Source: Halogeometricum rufum (lineage in GTDB: Archaea; Halobacteriota; Halobacteria; Halobacteriales; Haloferacaceae). From it: a stretch of 64,000 bases of DNA. The DNA is taken from positions 434,001 through 498,000 of the forward strand of contig NZ_FOYT01000001.1 of NCBI RefSeq assembly GCF_900112175.1. The letters are read 5' to 3'. The notes under the pieces were generated by a model. That model was not told the DNA's origin. It saw only the letters and a list, made by a program, of their open reading frames with translations, and searched no databases. Below, in pieces: positions 1 through 8,494 of this stretch. How positions within the stretch are numbered: position 1 is the first letter of the stretch; each line of letters begins with the position of its first letter. Position numbers and translations under genes: made by a program.

Positions 1-1431
1 CTGATGGTCCGGCGTCGTCGGGAGGTCCGACCACCGAAGCAGGTTCAGGAGTCCCTCGTCGAGTTCGCGCTCGAGGCGGTCGAGGTCGTCCCAGTACATC
101 GTATCGTCGTAGAGGCCGTGCTGGAACGAGACACCGAGCTTCGGATTCTCGAGCGCCGTTCCCGCGTTCGCGTCCGGCTTCCGCATGTGGTAGTGCTTGA
201 ACTCCTTCGGGAGTTCGTGACCGCCGACGAGAGCGGCCGCGCGCATCGCCCCGATCGTGGCGGTGTGGTAGTGGCCTGGGCACTCCCGGTCGTCCCGAAC
301 TGTCTTTGAGTATCCCGCCCGCTCGCGTCCGAGGAGCAGCGAGATACGGTGAAGCGTCCCGTCGAACGCGTAGACCTTCCCGGTCAGTTCCTTCGCGACG
401 CGCACGTAGTATTCTGCGTCGGTGACGTTCGACGATTCGTGAGTCTGCTCGGGGTGGCACGCATCCGCGTCGATCGAGGTGTACGAGTTCCAGCCGAACT
501 CCGTCTGGCGCTCGCGAAGGACGTTGAGCGCGTCGTGGAAGAGGTCAGCGTACTGATCGAACTCGAAGTAACTCCCTTTGACATCGACGTCGACGCCGAG
601 CAGGTCGTGCGGGTTCGAGATCGGATTGTCGTTGACCGATTCTATGTTCGGCCACCGGGGTGATACGTTGAAGAAGGCCCGTTGCCGGTTCTCCTGTCCC
701 GCAGCGGCGTAGCTCTCGTACGCGCTGGGGTAGACGTAGATCAGGAACTCGATCGGGTCCTCGAGTCTCCAGTCCCAGGGACCGAGGTCGGAGTCATCCT
801 CTGGCGCTTTGATTCCGCAGTTCTTGAATCCGAACGAGATGTTCCAGTCCTGATCGTCGAACTCGAGGCCGGCGCGAAGGCGTCCGTACTCCTCGAAGTC
901 GTGCATCTTGTAGAGCGAGACGAGGCCGAAGTAGGTGCTGAGAGCGTTGTCGTACTTGAGGTAGGCGCTGAACTCGTGAGGCTGACCGTCGATGAACTGA
1001 CGCGTGTCGAGGCCACCACCAGAGTGCATCGTGCGGGCCCGCGAGTTCCGTACCTCCTTTTCTCGGTAGCGCTGATACTCGTCGCACGAGTAGAGGTGAT
1101 CCTCGGGGTCGTCTCGGGAGGTGTGTTCTTCGCCACAGAATCGGCAGGCTGAGACGGGCTCTTTCGAGCAGTCCTCGTGCGAGCCCGCGTCTTCTTCGCT
1201 TTCGAAGCCGACGCGGCACCAGCGACACTCGGCGACGAACTTCGAGGCCGGTTCTTCGTGCTCGGACTCGTCGTCGCTCGCGTCCAGGTCGGCGCCATCG
1301 GTGCCGGCGCTCGAGCGGATTCGGTTTGCTTCGGTGTTTTCGACCTCGTTGGTGACGGAGTCCTGGTCGTCGGAGGTGACGGGTTCGGCGCCGCCGAGGA
1401 AGTCGAGCGGATCGTCGACGTCCTCAGACAC
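1..1431 (-). CDS. Zinc-finger protein of a putative integrated element (partial; C-terminus outside window)
   Basis: The frame is open for 477 codons from a GTG to the window edge, so the C-terminus is missing. After an acidic, probably disordered N-terminus come two Cys2-His-Cys zinc-finger-like motifs (C69/C72/H85/C88 and C96/C99/H112/C116), then a long soluble region rich in Tyr, Phe and Trp. From memory it resembles the haloarchaeal DUF7845 family found in proviruses and plasmids; this is unverified and no function is known. The GTG was chosen because a strong Shine-Dalgarno lies about 8 nt upstream; another GTG nine bases upstream falls inside that site. GATC tetramers (about ten) look commoner than in the genes to the right. 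The gene ends next to the 3' side of tRNA-Pro, a usual integration site. Confidence 0.75.
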   Translation of the reverse strand, partial: MSEDVDDPLDFLGGAEPVTSDDQDSVTNEVENTEANRIRSSAGTDGADLDASDDESEHEEPASKFVAECRWCRVGFESEEDAGSHEDCSKEPVSACRFCGEEHTSRDDPEDHLYSCDEYQRYREKEVRNSRARTMHSGGGLDTRQFIDGQPHEFSAYLKYDNALSTYFGLVSLYKMHDFEEYGRLRAGLEFDDQDWNISFGFKNCGIKAPEDDSDLGPWDWRLEDPIEFLIYVYPSAYESYAAAGQENRQRAFFNVSPRWPNIESVNDNPISNPHDLLGVDVDVKGSYFEFDQYADLFHDALNVLRERQTEFGWNSYTSIDADACHPEQTHESSNVTDAEYYVRVAKELTGKVYAFDGTLHRISLLLGRERAGYSKTVRDDRECPGHYHTATIGAMRAAALVGGHELPKEFKHYHMRKPDANAGTALENPKLGVSFQHGLYDDTMYWDDLDRLERELDEGLLNLLRWSDLPTTPDHQ

Positions 1432-1434
1432 GCC

Positions 1435-1495
1435 GATCACCTCCGCTGATGGACGAAAACGAAGAATCGGCAAAATACGCCGGGTCTTTTATATA
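1435..1495 (-). promoter_or_regulatory. TATA box and full Shine-Dalgarno of the zinc-finger gene
   Basis: On the minus strand a TATATAAAA element (1487-1495) lies about 50 nt upstream of GGAGGTGATC (1435-1444). The latter is complementary to the archaeal 16S rRNA 3' end over ten bases and is followed after a few bases by GTG. Most genes in this window lack such a site and several look leaderless. Confidence 0.6.
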
Positions 1496-1501
1496 CGCGA
1501 T

Positions 1502-1573
1502 GGGACCGCCCGGATTCGAACCGGGGTCACGGGCACCCAAGGCCCGAAGTATACCAGGCTAACCCACGGTCCC
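1502..1573 (-). tRNA. tRNA-Pro (UGG)
   Basis: The minus strand folds into a complete cloverleaf of 72 nt. The 7-bp acceptor stem is GGGACCG/CGGTCCC, the anticodon stem is CGGGC/GCCCG around the loop CTTGGGT (anticodon UGG), and the T arm contains GGTTCGAATCC. CCA is not encoded. No intron is visible. Its 3' end faces the putative integrated element on the left. Confidence 0.95.
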
Positions 1574-1620
1574 GCGTCTCCAACTCCGTCCGTGTAGCGG
1601 TAAAACGTTTCGTTCGGCGG

Positions 1621-3492
1621 TCACGCGGGCGGTGTGAGACCCCATATCGCGGCGATACCGACGGTGGTGACGGCGGCGAACAGCAGTTGCATGGGTGCGC
1701 CGACGCGCAGGTAGTCCGTGAACCGGTAGCCGCCGGGACCGTAGACGAACAGGTTCGTCTGGTAGCCGACGGGCGTCATGAACGCCGTCGAGGCGGCGAA
1801 CGTGACCGCGAGGATGAACGCGAACGCGTTCGCGCCCAGCGTCTGCGCCGCCTCCACCGCGACGGGAATCATCAGCACGACGCTCGCGTTGTTCGAGACG
1901 ACGTTCGTCAGCAGCGCGGTGACGAGGTAGAACACCCCGAGGACGCCGACCAGCGGGAGGTAGTCACCCGTCAGGACGACGAACTCCGCGAGGAGCGCCG
2001 CCGCGCCCGAGTTCTCCATGGCGATGCCGAGGGGGATGACGCCGGCGAGGAGGAAGACGACGTCCCACTGGACGGCGTCGTACAGTTCCGGCGGGCGGAG
2101 ACAGTTCGTCGCCACCATCGCCAAGGAACCCGCGAGCGCCGAGACGACGATGGGGACGACGTCGAGTGCCGCGAGGGCGACGACGACGGCGACGATGCCG
2201 ATGGCGACGGGAATCTTCTCCTCGCGGTAGTGGTGCTGCTCTATCTCCTGGGCGACGATGAAGTTCCGGTTGTCGTCGAGGCGTTCGATGCTCTCGGTCG
2301 TCGCCTGCACGAGGAGGGTGTCGCCGACGCGGAGGCTGATGTTGTCCATCCGGCGGCGGATGAGTTCCCCGCCGCGTCGGAGCGCGAGGACCGTCGCGTC
2401 GTACCGCTGGCGGAAACTCGACGACGCCAGCGACTCGCCGACGAGCGACGACCCCGGCGCGACGACGAGTTCGACGAGGTTCTGGCCGGACTGGCCCGCC
2501 TCCAGTTCCTCCTCGTCCACCGTGACGTTGGGGACGAGGTCCAGCCCCTCCACGTCGATGAGTTCGACCAGCGTGTCGCGGTCGGTTCTGAGCGCGAACA
2601 CGTCGCCGGCCTGAATCTCCTTCGGCCCCAGCGGTTCGAGGAACACCTGCCCGTCGCGGATGAGTTGGATGAGGTCGAAGTCGAAGTCCGTCTCGCCGAG
2701 CGCGCGCTGAATCTGCTGGCCGACGAGCGGGGAGTCCGCGCGGACGGTCACCTCGGTGAGGTAGTCGGCCATCTCGAACTCCTCGGTCAGGTCGCGTTCG
2801 GGCTTGATGCGCTCGGGCGTGAGCCACCGCCCGACGGTGAGCAGGTACACCGTCCCGACGACGCCCACGACCAGACCGAGTTCGGTGAACTCGAACATCG
2901 TGAACGACCGGCCGATGAGGCGACCCGAGAGGTCAGACGCGAGGATGTTCGTCGAGGTGCCGATGAGCGTGAGCATCCCGCCGAACATCGAGGCGTACGA
3001 GAGCGGAAGGAGCAGTTTCGACGGCGAGGTACCCCCGCGTTCGGCCAGGTCGGTGACCATCGGCAGGAGGATGGCGACGGCGGCGGTGTTGTTGATGAAC
3101 CCCGAGATGGGGGCGACGAGGCCGATGGTCGCCCCGAGCTGTCGGTTCTCGCTGTCGCCGGTGAACGACGAAATCTTCGCGCCGAGCATCTGCACGATGC
3201 CCGTGCGCTGGACGCCGTCGCTCAGGATGAACATCGCCAACACCGTCAGCGTCGCCGTGCTGGAGAACCCCGAGAGCGCCTGCTGGGGGTACTGCGCGGG
3301 GTCGAACAGGAGAATCGGCTCGGCGAGGAGCCCGGCCGACACCAGCCACCCCGAGGCCGGTTGTGCGAGCATCAGCGTCACCATCACGCCGAGTGCGGTG
3401 ACGTCCACGGGCACCGGTTCGGTGGCGAAGAACACCAGCGCGAGGAGGATAATCGCGGAGACGACGACGATACTCGGCGTAATCGTTACCAC
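1621..3492 (-). CDS. SLC13/DASS-family permease with two TrkA-C (RCK_C) domains
   Basis: A polytopic membrane protein of 623 residues. Hydrophobic helices occupy residues 1-230 and 420-623. Between them lie two cytoplasmic TrkA-C-like domains (about 243-315 and 335-405, each with a SPLVG/SSLVG-type start and a GDxxxxxT strand), the arrangement of the SLC13-type anion/cation permeases. SLC13-like signature segments are present in both halves (GTSTNILAS; SNNASVVLMIPV; TPVGYQTN). The family moves sulfate, dicarboxylates or similar anions; the substrate cannot be read here. The start is GTG; an overlapping upstream ATG is out of frame. It stands alone, between tRNA-Pro and the halocyanin gene. 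Confidence 0.85.
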   Translation of the reverse strand: MVTITPSIVVVSAIILLALVFFATEPVPVDVTALGVMVTLMLAQPASGWLVSAGLLAEPILLFDPAQYPQQALSGFSSTATLTVLAMFILSDGVQRTGIVQMLGAKISSFTGDSENRQLGATIGLVAPISGFINNTAAVAILLPMVTDLAERGGTSPSKLLLPLSYASMFGGMLTLIGTSTNILASDLSGRLIGRSFTMFEFTELGLVVGVVGTVYLLTVGRWLTPERIKPERDLTEEFEMADYLTEVTVRADSPLVGQQIQRALGETDFDFDLIQLIRDGQVFLEPLGPKEIQAGDVFALRTDRDTLVELIDVEGLDLVPNVTVDEEELEAGQSGQNLVELVVAPGSSLVGESLASSSFRQRYDATVLALRRGGELIRRRMDNISLRVGDTLLVQATTESIERLDDNRNFIVAQEIEQHHYREEKIPVAIGIVAVVVALAALDVVPIVVSALAGSLAMVATNCLRPPELYDAVQWDVVFLLAGVIPLGIAMENSGAAALLAEFVVLTGDYLPLVGVLGVFYLVTALLTNVVSNNASVVLMIPVAVEAAQTLGANAFAFILAVTFAASTAFMTPVGYQTNLFVYGPGGYRFTDYLRVGAPMQLLFAAVTTVGIAAIWGLTPPA

Positions 3493-3607
3493 GTCGTCAT
3501 CGGACGGACCGGGGTCAGAAAAGGTTGTCTGGTCGCAGTCGCGCGCCGTGCGCCGATTCTGGCGCTTCCGCTCGGTGCAGTGCCCGGCCGCGCCCGCGGC
3601 CGGCCGG

Positions 3608-4522
3608 TCATTCCACGACTATCGCGCCCTTCATCCCGAGTGTCTGGTGCGGTCCACAGGCGTACAGGTACGTCCCGGGGTCCTCGAAGTCGTGTTCGAG
3701 GTGGACGCCCGGTTCCGAGAACACGCCGTCGGAGCGCACGTCGAGGTCACGGAACACGACGCTGTGCGGGCCGCCGTCCCACCGCCATCTGACGGTCGTC
3801 CCCGCCGATACCTTCAGCACCGGCGGGTCGAAGGCGAAGTTGCCGCCGTTGCCCGCCGCCCCGACGGTGACCGTCGTCGTCTCGCGCCCCGTCTCGTCGG
3901 CGACGCTGCCGTCGAAGTTGCTGCTGTCGACGACCCACGCGTCCACGGCGTCGTTGCCGGTCGACGGCGGTTCCCTGACGACGACGGCGCCCTTCATGCC
4001 GTCCTCGCGGTGCGGTTCGGAGACGAAGCGGTACACGCCGGGGTCGTCGAACACGTAGTGGTAGCCGGTCCCGGCCTGCGCGTTCGTGCGACCGCTGTCG
4101 AACGTGCCGTCGAGGGCGACGACGTTGTGCTGGCCGCCGTGGCCGGTCCAGTCCCAGCGCACGTTCGTCCCGGGAGGGACCGCTATCATCGGCGGGTCGA
4201 ACGCCATCTCGTCGTCGACGGGTTCGCCGACGGCGATGGTGGGCTGTGACCCCGGGCCGTACCGTCTGCGGTCGCCGGTGTAGCCGTTGGCGTCCGCGAG
4301 CCAGTCGTCTAGCGACTCCGCGGGCGTCGATTCGGCCGTCTCCGTCGCCGTCGATTCGGTCGCGTCGGCCGTCGTCGCTGCCGGCGAATCCGTCGCCGTG
4401 CCGTCGCCGTCGGCGCCGATGGCCTGACTGCCGGGACCACCGGACAGACAGCCGGCGACCGCCGCGAGACTGGCGAGTGCGGTACTCTGGAGGAGTCGTC
4501 TTCGGGTGGGGGACCGTCTCAT
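3608..4522 (-). CDS. Tat lipoprotein with two halocyanin domains, one with a lost copper ligand
   Basis: This 304-residue protein begins with a twin-arginine signal (TRRRLLQ) and a lipobox ending at C25, so it should be exported folded and lipid-anchored on the outer membrane face. A Thr/Glu/Ala-rich linker is followed by two plastocyanin-like domains. Domain 2 keeps all type-1 copper ligands (H253, C289, H292, M297). Domain 1 has H132, H171 and M176, but the Cys position is Ser168, so it probably cannot form a blue copper site. Halocyanins carry electrons between membrane complexes and oxidases. Neighbouring genes give no partner. Confidence 0.88.
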   Translation of the reverse strand: MRRSPTRRRLLQSTALASLAAVAGCLSGGPGSQAIGADGDGTATDSPAATTADATESTATETAESTPAESLDDWLADANGYTGDRRRYGPGSQPTIAVGEPVDDEMAFDPPMIAVPPGTNVRWDWTGHGGQHNVVALDGTFDSGRTNAQAGTGYHYVFDDPGVYRFVSEPHREDGMKGAVVVREPPSTGNDAVDAWVVDSSNFDGSVADETGRETTTVTVGAAGNGGNFAFDPPVLKVSAGTTVRWRWDGGPHSVVFRDLDVRSDGVFSEPGVHLEHDFEDPGTYLYACGPHQTLGMKGAIVVE

Positions 4523-4669
4523 CGCACTTCCGGTGTCGTGTCGGGTGGATAACAGAACCGTGACGGTTCCCGGAATCTGAAAACTGGGGACGGCCGCTTT
4601 CCCCGTCGGGCTTCGAACGGGGCGTCGACGCCGACGGACCGCGCGGACGATGTCGGACGCTCGGTGCGG

Positions 4670-6730
4670 TTACATCTCCTCGTCGGCCAGTTCCATGTCG
4701 GCGACGAGTTCGTACGGGCTCTTGCCCGCTCGGATGCCGTCGAGGATGCGGAAGGCGTCCGACGGCGCGAGGAAGTGCCGACAGACGGCCCGGCCCAGCG
4801 GCGTCGGTTCGAAGCCGTCGATGAACTTCCACTCCAGCAGTTTCCCGACGGCGTGCTTCGTCGGCACGTCGCCGAGCATCCGGTCGTTCAGTCGCTTGGC
4901 CTTCTTGCCGGCGACGATGACGTTCGCAAGCGTCTCCTCGGCGGCGGCGCCCTCGTCGTACACCATCGTCACGTCCTCCATCTCGCCCTTCAGGAGCTTG
5001 AACGCCACCTCGTCCTCGGTCATCTCCATCGAGTTGTGGTACGAGGCGTCGGGTTCGACGAGGAGGTACACCGTCCCCTTGTCGTGGTAGTCCGGGCGGC
5101 CGGCCCGGCCGAGCATCTGCTCGAACTCCTGGACGGAGAGCCACTCGATGCCCATCGCCAGCGTGTCGAACACCACCTGCGAGGCGGGGAAGTCCACCCC
5201 GGCCGCCAGCGCCGCCGTGGTGACGACGGCGGCGAGGTCCTGGTTGCCGAACATCCGCTCGACCTTCTTCCGGCGGCCGTAGTCGAGGCCGGCGTGGTAG
5301 GGGGCGGCGTCGTACTCCAGTTTCCTCGCTATCTCGTGACACCGGCGTCTGGAGTTGGTGAAGACGATGGTCTGCCCGCGGTAGCCCTTCGAGGACTTCG
5401 TGTCGAACTCGCGCGTGACGAGTTTGTTGATGATGTCGGGTTTCTCGCGCCCGTCGGCGAACGTCACGTGCCGTTCGATGGGGACGGGTCGCTCCTCGAA
5501 CTCGATGAGCGTCGCGCGCAACTTCCGCGCCAGCGTCTCGGGGTTGCCCACCGTCGCGGAGAGGTACACCCACTGCGCGCCGCCGTAGCCGTCGCGCCGC
5601 GTCTGGCGCGTCTCGCAGTAGTGTTTCAGCCGGGATATCATCCCGTCGAGACGGTGGCCGCGTTCGCCCTCCTTCAGCGTGTGCACCTCGTCGATGACGA
5701 CGGTGGCGACGTCGCCGAGGTCCTTGCCCGTCCGGAGGGCGTGGTCGATGCCCTCGTAGGTGCCGACGATGATGTCGGCGTTCGGGTCGAAGCGGTTGCC
5801 GTCGTCGTTGATGCGGGAGGCGCCGACGCGGATGGTCACGTTCAGGTGGTCGCCGTAGCGGTCCTCGAAGTCCTCGTGCTTCTGGTTGGCGAGGGCGACC
5901 AGCGGCACCAGAAACAGCATCTTCCCGTCGCCCTTCAGCGCCCTGTCGACGCCCGCGAGTTCGCCGACGAGCGTCTTCCCCGTCGCCGTCGCACTCACGA
6001 CCAGTTGGTCGCGGCCCTCGAACAGGCCGTTCTCGACGGAGAGCGACTGGACGGGCAGCAGGGTGTCGAACCGGTCTTCGACCATCGACTGTAGCGTCGG
6101 GTGGAGGTCCAGCGTCGACGTCGAGACGAGGTCGATGTCGTCCGTCGTCGCCGACACGGTGTCGAACTTCGTGAGGTCGGGGTCCAGTCCGCCCTTCAGG
6201 AGGTTCGAGATGCGGCCGAGGTCCTGCGTCTCCAGCAGGAGCGACTCCAGTCGCTCCTGGGCCGCCTGGGTCATCGTGCCGGTCCCCGAGAAGTCGAGTT
6301 CGCGTTCGAGTTCGCGCTTCGCGCAGTCCGGGCAGATGTACTCGCCGTCGGTCTTGATGGCCGTGTCTTCGGTGATGGGCGAGTAGCGGCCGTTCGAGGC
6401 GCAGTAGCGGCAGGTCCGGACGACGAGGGCGTCGAGTTGGTAGCCGTCGAGCATCTCGCGGAACTCGTCGCGACGGGCTTTGGAGGTCTGCTGCGAGATG
6501 CGGATGCGCTCGGCTCTGCGGGCGAGTTCGACGAACTGGCTCGGGTCGCGGGGGTCCTCCGAGGACCCGCGCTTCACGCGGAACTTCGCGGGGCGCGGGC
6601 CGGCGTTCGTCTCCTGCAGTTCGAGCACCGCGCGGAAGACACGCTCGCCGTCCCGTTGGACGACGACGAGGAAGTCGTCGTTCGTCTCGTGGACGAACAG
6701 CGTGTCGACGCGGCCGACCTGTTTGGACAC
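4670..6730 (-). CDS. Ski2-like DEAD/DEAH-box helicase with internal zinc ribbon
   Basis: A 686-residue superfamily-2 helicase. The N-terminal region carries a zinc ribbon (C107, C110, C133, C136). The RecA-like core has Walker A (ATATGKT, 247-253), DEVH (347-350), a SAT motif, and the motif VI region QMLGRAGRP typical of Ski2/Hel308-like enzymes. The C-terminal ~130 residues form a helical accessory domain that I recall as DUF5814 in haloarchaea (unverified). It probably unwinds RNA or DNA with ATP; the substrate is unknown. A short gap separates it from the cupin gene on the same strand. Confidence 0.88.
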   Translation of the reverse strand: MSKQVGRVDTLFVHETNDDFLVVVQRDGERVFRAVLELQETNAGPRPAKFRVKRGSSEDPRDPSQFVELARRAERIRISQQTSKARRDEFREMLDGYQLDALVVRTCRYCASNGRYSPITEDTAIKTDGEYICPDCAKRELERELDFSGTGTMTQAAQERLESLLLETQDLGRISNLLKGGLDPDLTKFDTVSATTDDIDLVSTSTLDLHPTLQSMVEDRFDTLLPVQSLSVENGLFEGRDQLVVSATATGKTLVGELAGVDRALKGDGKMLFLVPLVALANQKHEDFEDRYGDHLNVTIRVGASRINDDGNRFDPNADIIVGTYEGIDHALRTGKDLGDVATVVIDEVHTLKEGERGHRLDGMISRLKHYCETRQTRRDGYGGAQWVYLSATVGNPETLARKLRATLIEFEERPVPIERHVTFADGREKPDIINKLVTREFDTKSSKGYRGQTIVFTNSRRRCHEIARKLEYDAAPYHAGLDYGRRKKVERMFGNQDLAAVVTTAALAAGVDFPASQVVFDTLAMGIEWLSVQEFEQMLGRAGRPDYHDKGTVYLLVEPDASYHNSMEMTEDEVAFKLLKGEMEDVTMVYDEGAAAEETLANVIVAGKKAKRLNDRMLGDVPTKHAVGKLLEWKFIDGFEPTPLGRAVCRHFLAPSDAFRILDGIRAGKSPYELVADMELADEEM

Positions 6731-6826
6731 GCCGTCCCGTACGAGGACGGGGTATTTCAGCGGTTCGTCTGCCCGTCGACAGTCGCTCTCACGAGACTCC
6801 CTCTCGCGGACGGACGGCCGAACGCC

Positions 6827-7201
6827 CTACTCTTCGAGCACCTGAATCTCGTCGTCGCCGTTCGGCACCGCACAGAGGAACGTCCCCTCCACCTCGGAGT
6901 CGTTGCGGTACCAGTGGACGGCGCCCGCCGGGATGAGAAGCGAGTCGCCCGCGGCCACCTCGTACTCCTCGCCCTCGATGCCGACGGTGTACTGCCCGGA
7001 GAGGACGTACTGCTCGTGTTCGACCTCGTTCGTGTGCTTCGGGACGCTCGCGCCCGGTTCGAGGACGAACCGCCGGATGGCGAAGTTCGGTGCGCCGTCC
7101 GAGGCGTCGACGAGGACGCCCTTCGACATCCCCTCGGCTGCTCCGACGGACTCGTACTCGATGGACTCGGCGCGCTTGACGACGGGTTCGGCGTCGCTCA
7201 T
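6827..7201 (-). CDS. Cupin-domain protein
   Basis: A single-domain beta-barrel of 124 residues. The first cupin motif (KHTNEVEHEQYVLSG) and the second (AGDSLLIPAGAVHWY) supply His and Glu side chains for a metal site. The protein is cytosolic, with no signal or membrane segment. Small cupins of this kind bind metabolites or act as simple dioxygenases or isomerases; which applies cannot be said. It is divergent from the S2P protease gene. Confidence 0.8.
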   Translation of the reverse strand: MSDAEPVVKRAESIEYESVGAAEGMSKGVLVDASDGAPNFAIRRFVLEPGASVPKHTNEVEHEQYVLSGQYTVGIEGEEYEVAAGDSLLIPAGAVHWYRNDSEVEGTFLCAVPNGDDEIQVLEE

Positions 7202-7308
7202 ACCGGCAGTAGTCCGACCGGCGGCCTAAACCTTCGCTCCGCGGCACCGTCGGCCCCCGCGCCGCCGTCGCGCTTGGACTTATTAACCGTCGCCGTCTAC
7301 TGGTCACC

Positions 7309-8484
7309 ATGCGAGGTATCCGTATCGGCCGCGTCTTCGGCATCCCGATTCAACTCAACCTCACGTTCCTTCTCGTGCTTCCGCTGTTCGCCTGGCTCAT
7401 CGGCTCCGACGTGGGCGAACTCGTCGAACTCGTCAACCGACTGTTCGGCTCGGCCATCGACGGCGCGGCGCTCACCGTCGGGTCGATGCCGTGGATTCTC
7501 GGCACCGCCGCGGCGCTCGGACTGTTCCTGTGCGTCCTGCTCCACGAGTTCGGCCACTCGCTGGTCGCGATGCGCTACGGCTACGAGATAGAGTCCATCA
7601 CGCTGTGGCTGTTCGGCGGCGTCGCCAACTTCGTCGAGATGCCCGAGGACTGGCGGCAGGAACTCGTCATCGCCGTCGCGGGTCCCGCCGTCAGCGTCGG
7701 TCTGGGCGTGGTCTCGTACCTCGGCTTCCTGGTGCTCTCAACCGCTCAGGGCCCGGTGAAGTTCGTCCTCGGCTACCTCGCGCTGACGAACGTCATGCTG
7801 GCGGTGTTCAACATGCTCCCGGGCTTCCCGATGGACGGCGGGCGCGTGCTCCGCGCCCTCCTCGCCCGGCGTCGGTCCCACGCGCGAGCGACGCAGATTG
7901 CCGCGGAGGTGGGCAAGGTGTTCGCGTTCCTCCTCGGCATCGTCGGCCTGTTCGTCAACCTGTTCCTCATCGCGCTGGCGTTCTTCATCTACATGGGCGC
8001 GTCGTCGGAGGCCCAGCAGACGGTGATGAAGGCGGCGTTCGAGGACGTGACCGTGCGCGACGTGATGACGCCGCGAGAGAAACTCGACGTGGTCGACGTG
8101 ACGACCAGCGTCGCGGACCTTCTCGACCGGATGTTCCGCGAACGCCACACGGGCTACCCCGTCCTCCGGAACGGCAGTCTCGTCGGCATGGTGACGCTCA
8201 ACGACGCCCGGTCGGTGAACGAAGTCGAACGCGACGCCTACCGCGTCGAGGACGTGATGTCCGGCGAACTCGCCACCATCTCGCCGGACGCGGGCGCCAT
8301 GGACGCCATCACGACGATGCAGCAGAACGGCGTCGGCCGTCTCCCCGTCGTCGACGAGGCGGGCGAACTCGTCGGTCTCATCTCCCGGTCGGACCTCGTC
8401 ACCGCCCTCAACATCATCCAGTCGCGCGGGTCCGCCGCGGTGATTCGCCGGCGCGACCCGACGGACGCCATCGAAACCCGGTAG
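7309..8484 (+). CDS. Site-2 protease family (M50) intramembrane metalloprotease with CBS pair
   Basis: A membrane protein of 391 residues with about six hydrophobic segments. The zinc site is HEFGH (79-83) plus D176 in PGFPMDGGRVL, the canonical S2P arrangement. Two CBS domains follow (about 248-305 and 310-370), which in this family bind adenine nucleotides and gate proteolysis. The substrate is unknown; relatives cleave membrane-bound regulators. TTATTAA lies about 28 nt upstream of ATG, so the mRNA is probably leaderless. The gene ends 10 bp before the convergent CinA-like gene. Confidence 0.92.
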   Translation: MRGIRIGRVFGIPIQLNLTFLLVLPLFAWLIGSDVGELVELVNRLFGSAIDGAALTVGSMPWILGTAAALGLFLCVLLHEFGHSLVAMRYGYEIESITLWLFGGVANFVEMPEDWRQELVIAVAGPAVSVGLGVVSYLGFLVLSTAQGPVKFVLGYLALTNVMLAVFNMLPGFPMDGGRVLRALLARRRSHARATQIAAEVGKVFAFLLGIVGLFVNLFLIALAFFIYMGASSEAQQTVMKAAFEDVTVRDVMTPREKLDVVDVTTSVADLLDRMFRERHTGYPVLRNGSLVGMVTLNDARSVNEVERDAYRVEDVMSGELATISPDAGAMDAITTMQQNGVGRLPVVDEAGELVGLISRSDLVTALNIIQSRGSAAVIRRRDPTDAIETR

Positions 8485-8494
8485 TCGCCGCGTC

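Noticed and set aside
1687-3792. A 701-codon plus-strand frame
   Set aside because: It is the antisense of the SLC13 permease; its translation is a string of Arg, Asp and Glu without structure.
4601-4625. A CGGGCTTCGAACGGGG segment resembling a tRNA T arm
   Set aside because: No acceptor stem, anticodon arm or D arm can be formed around it.
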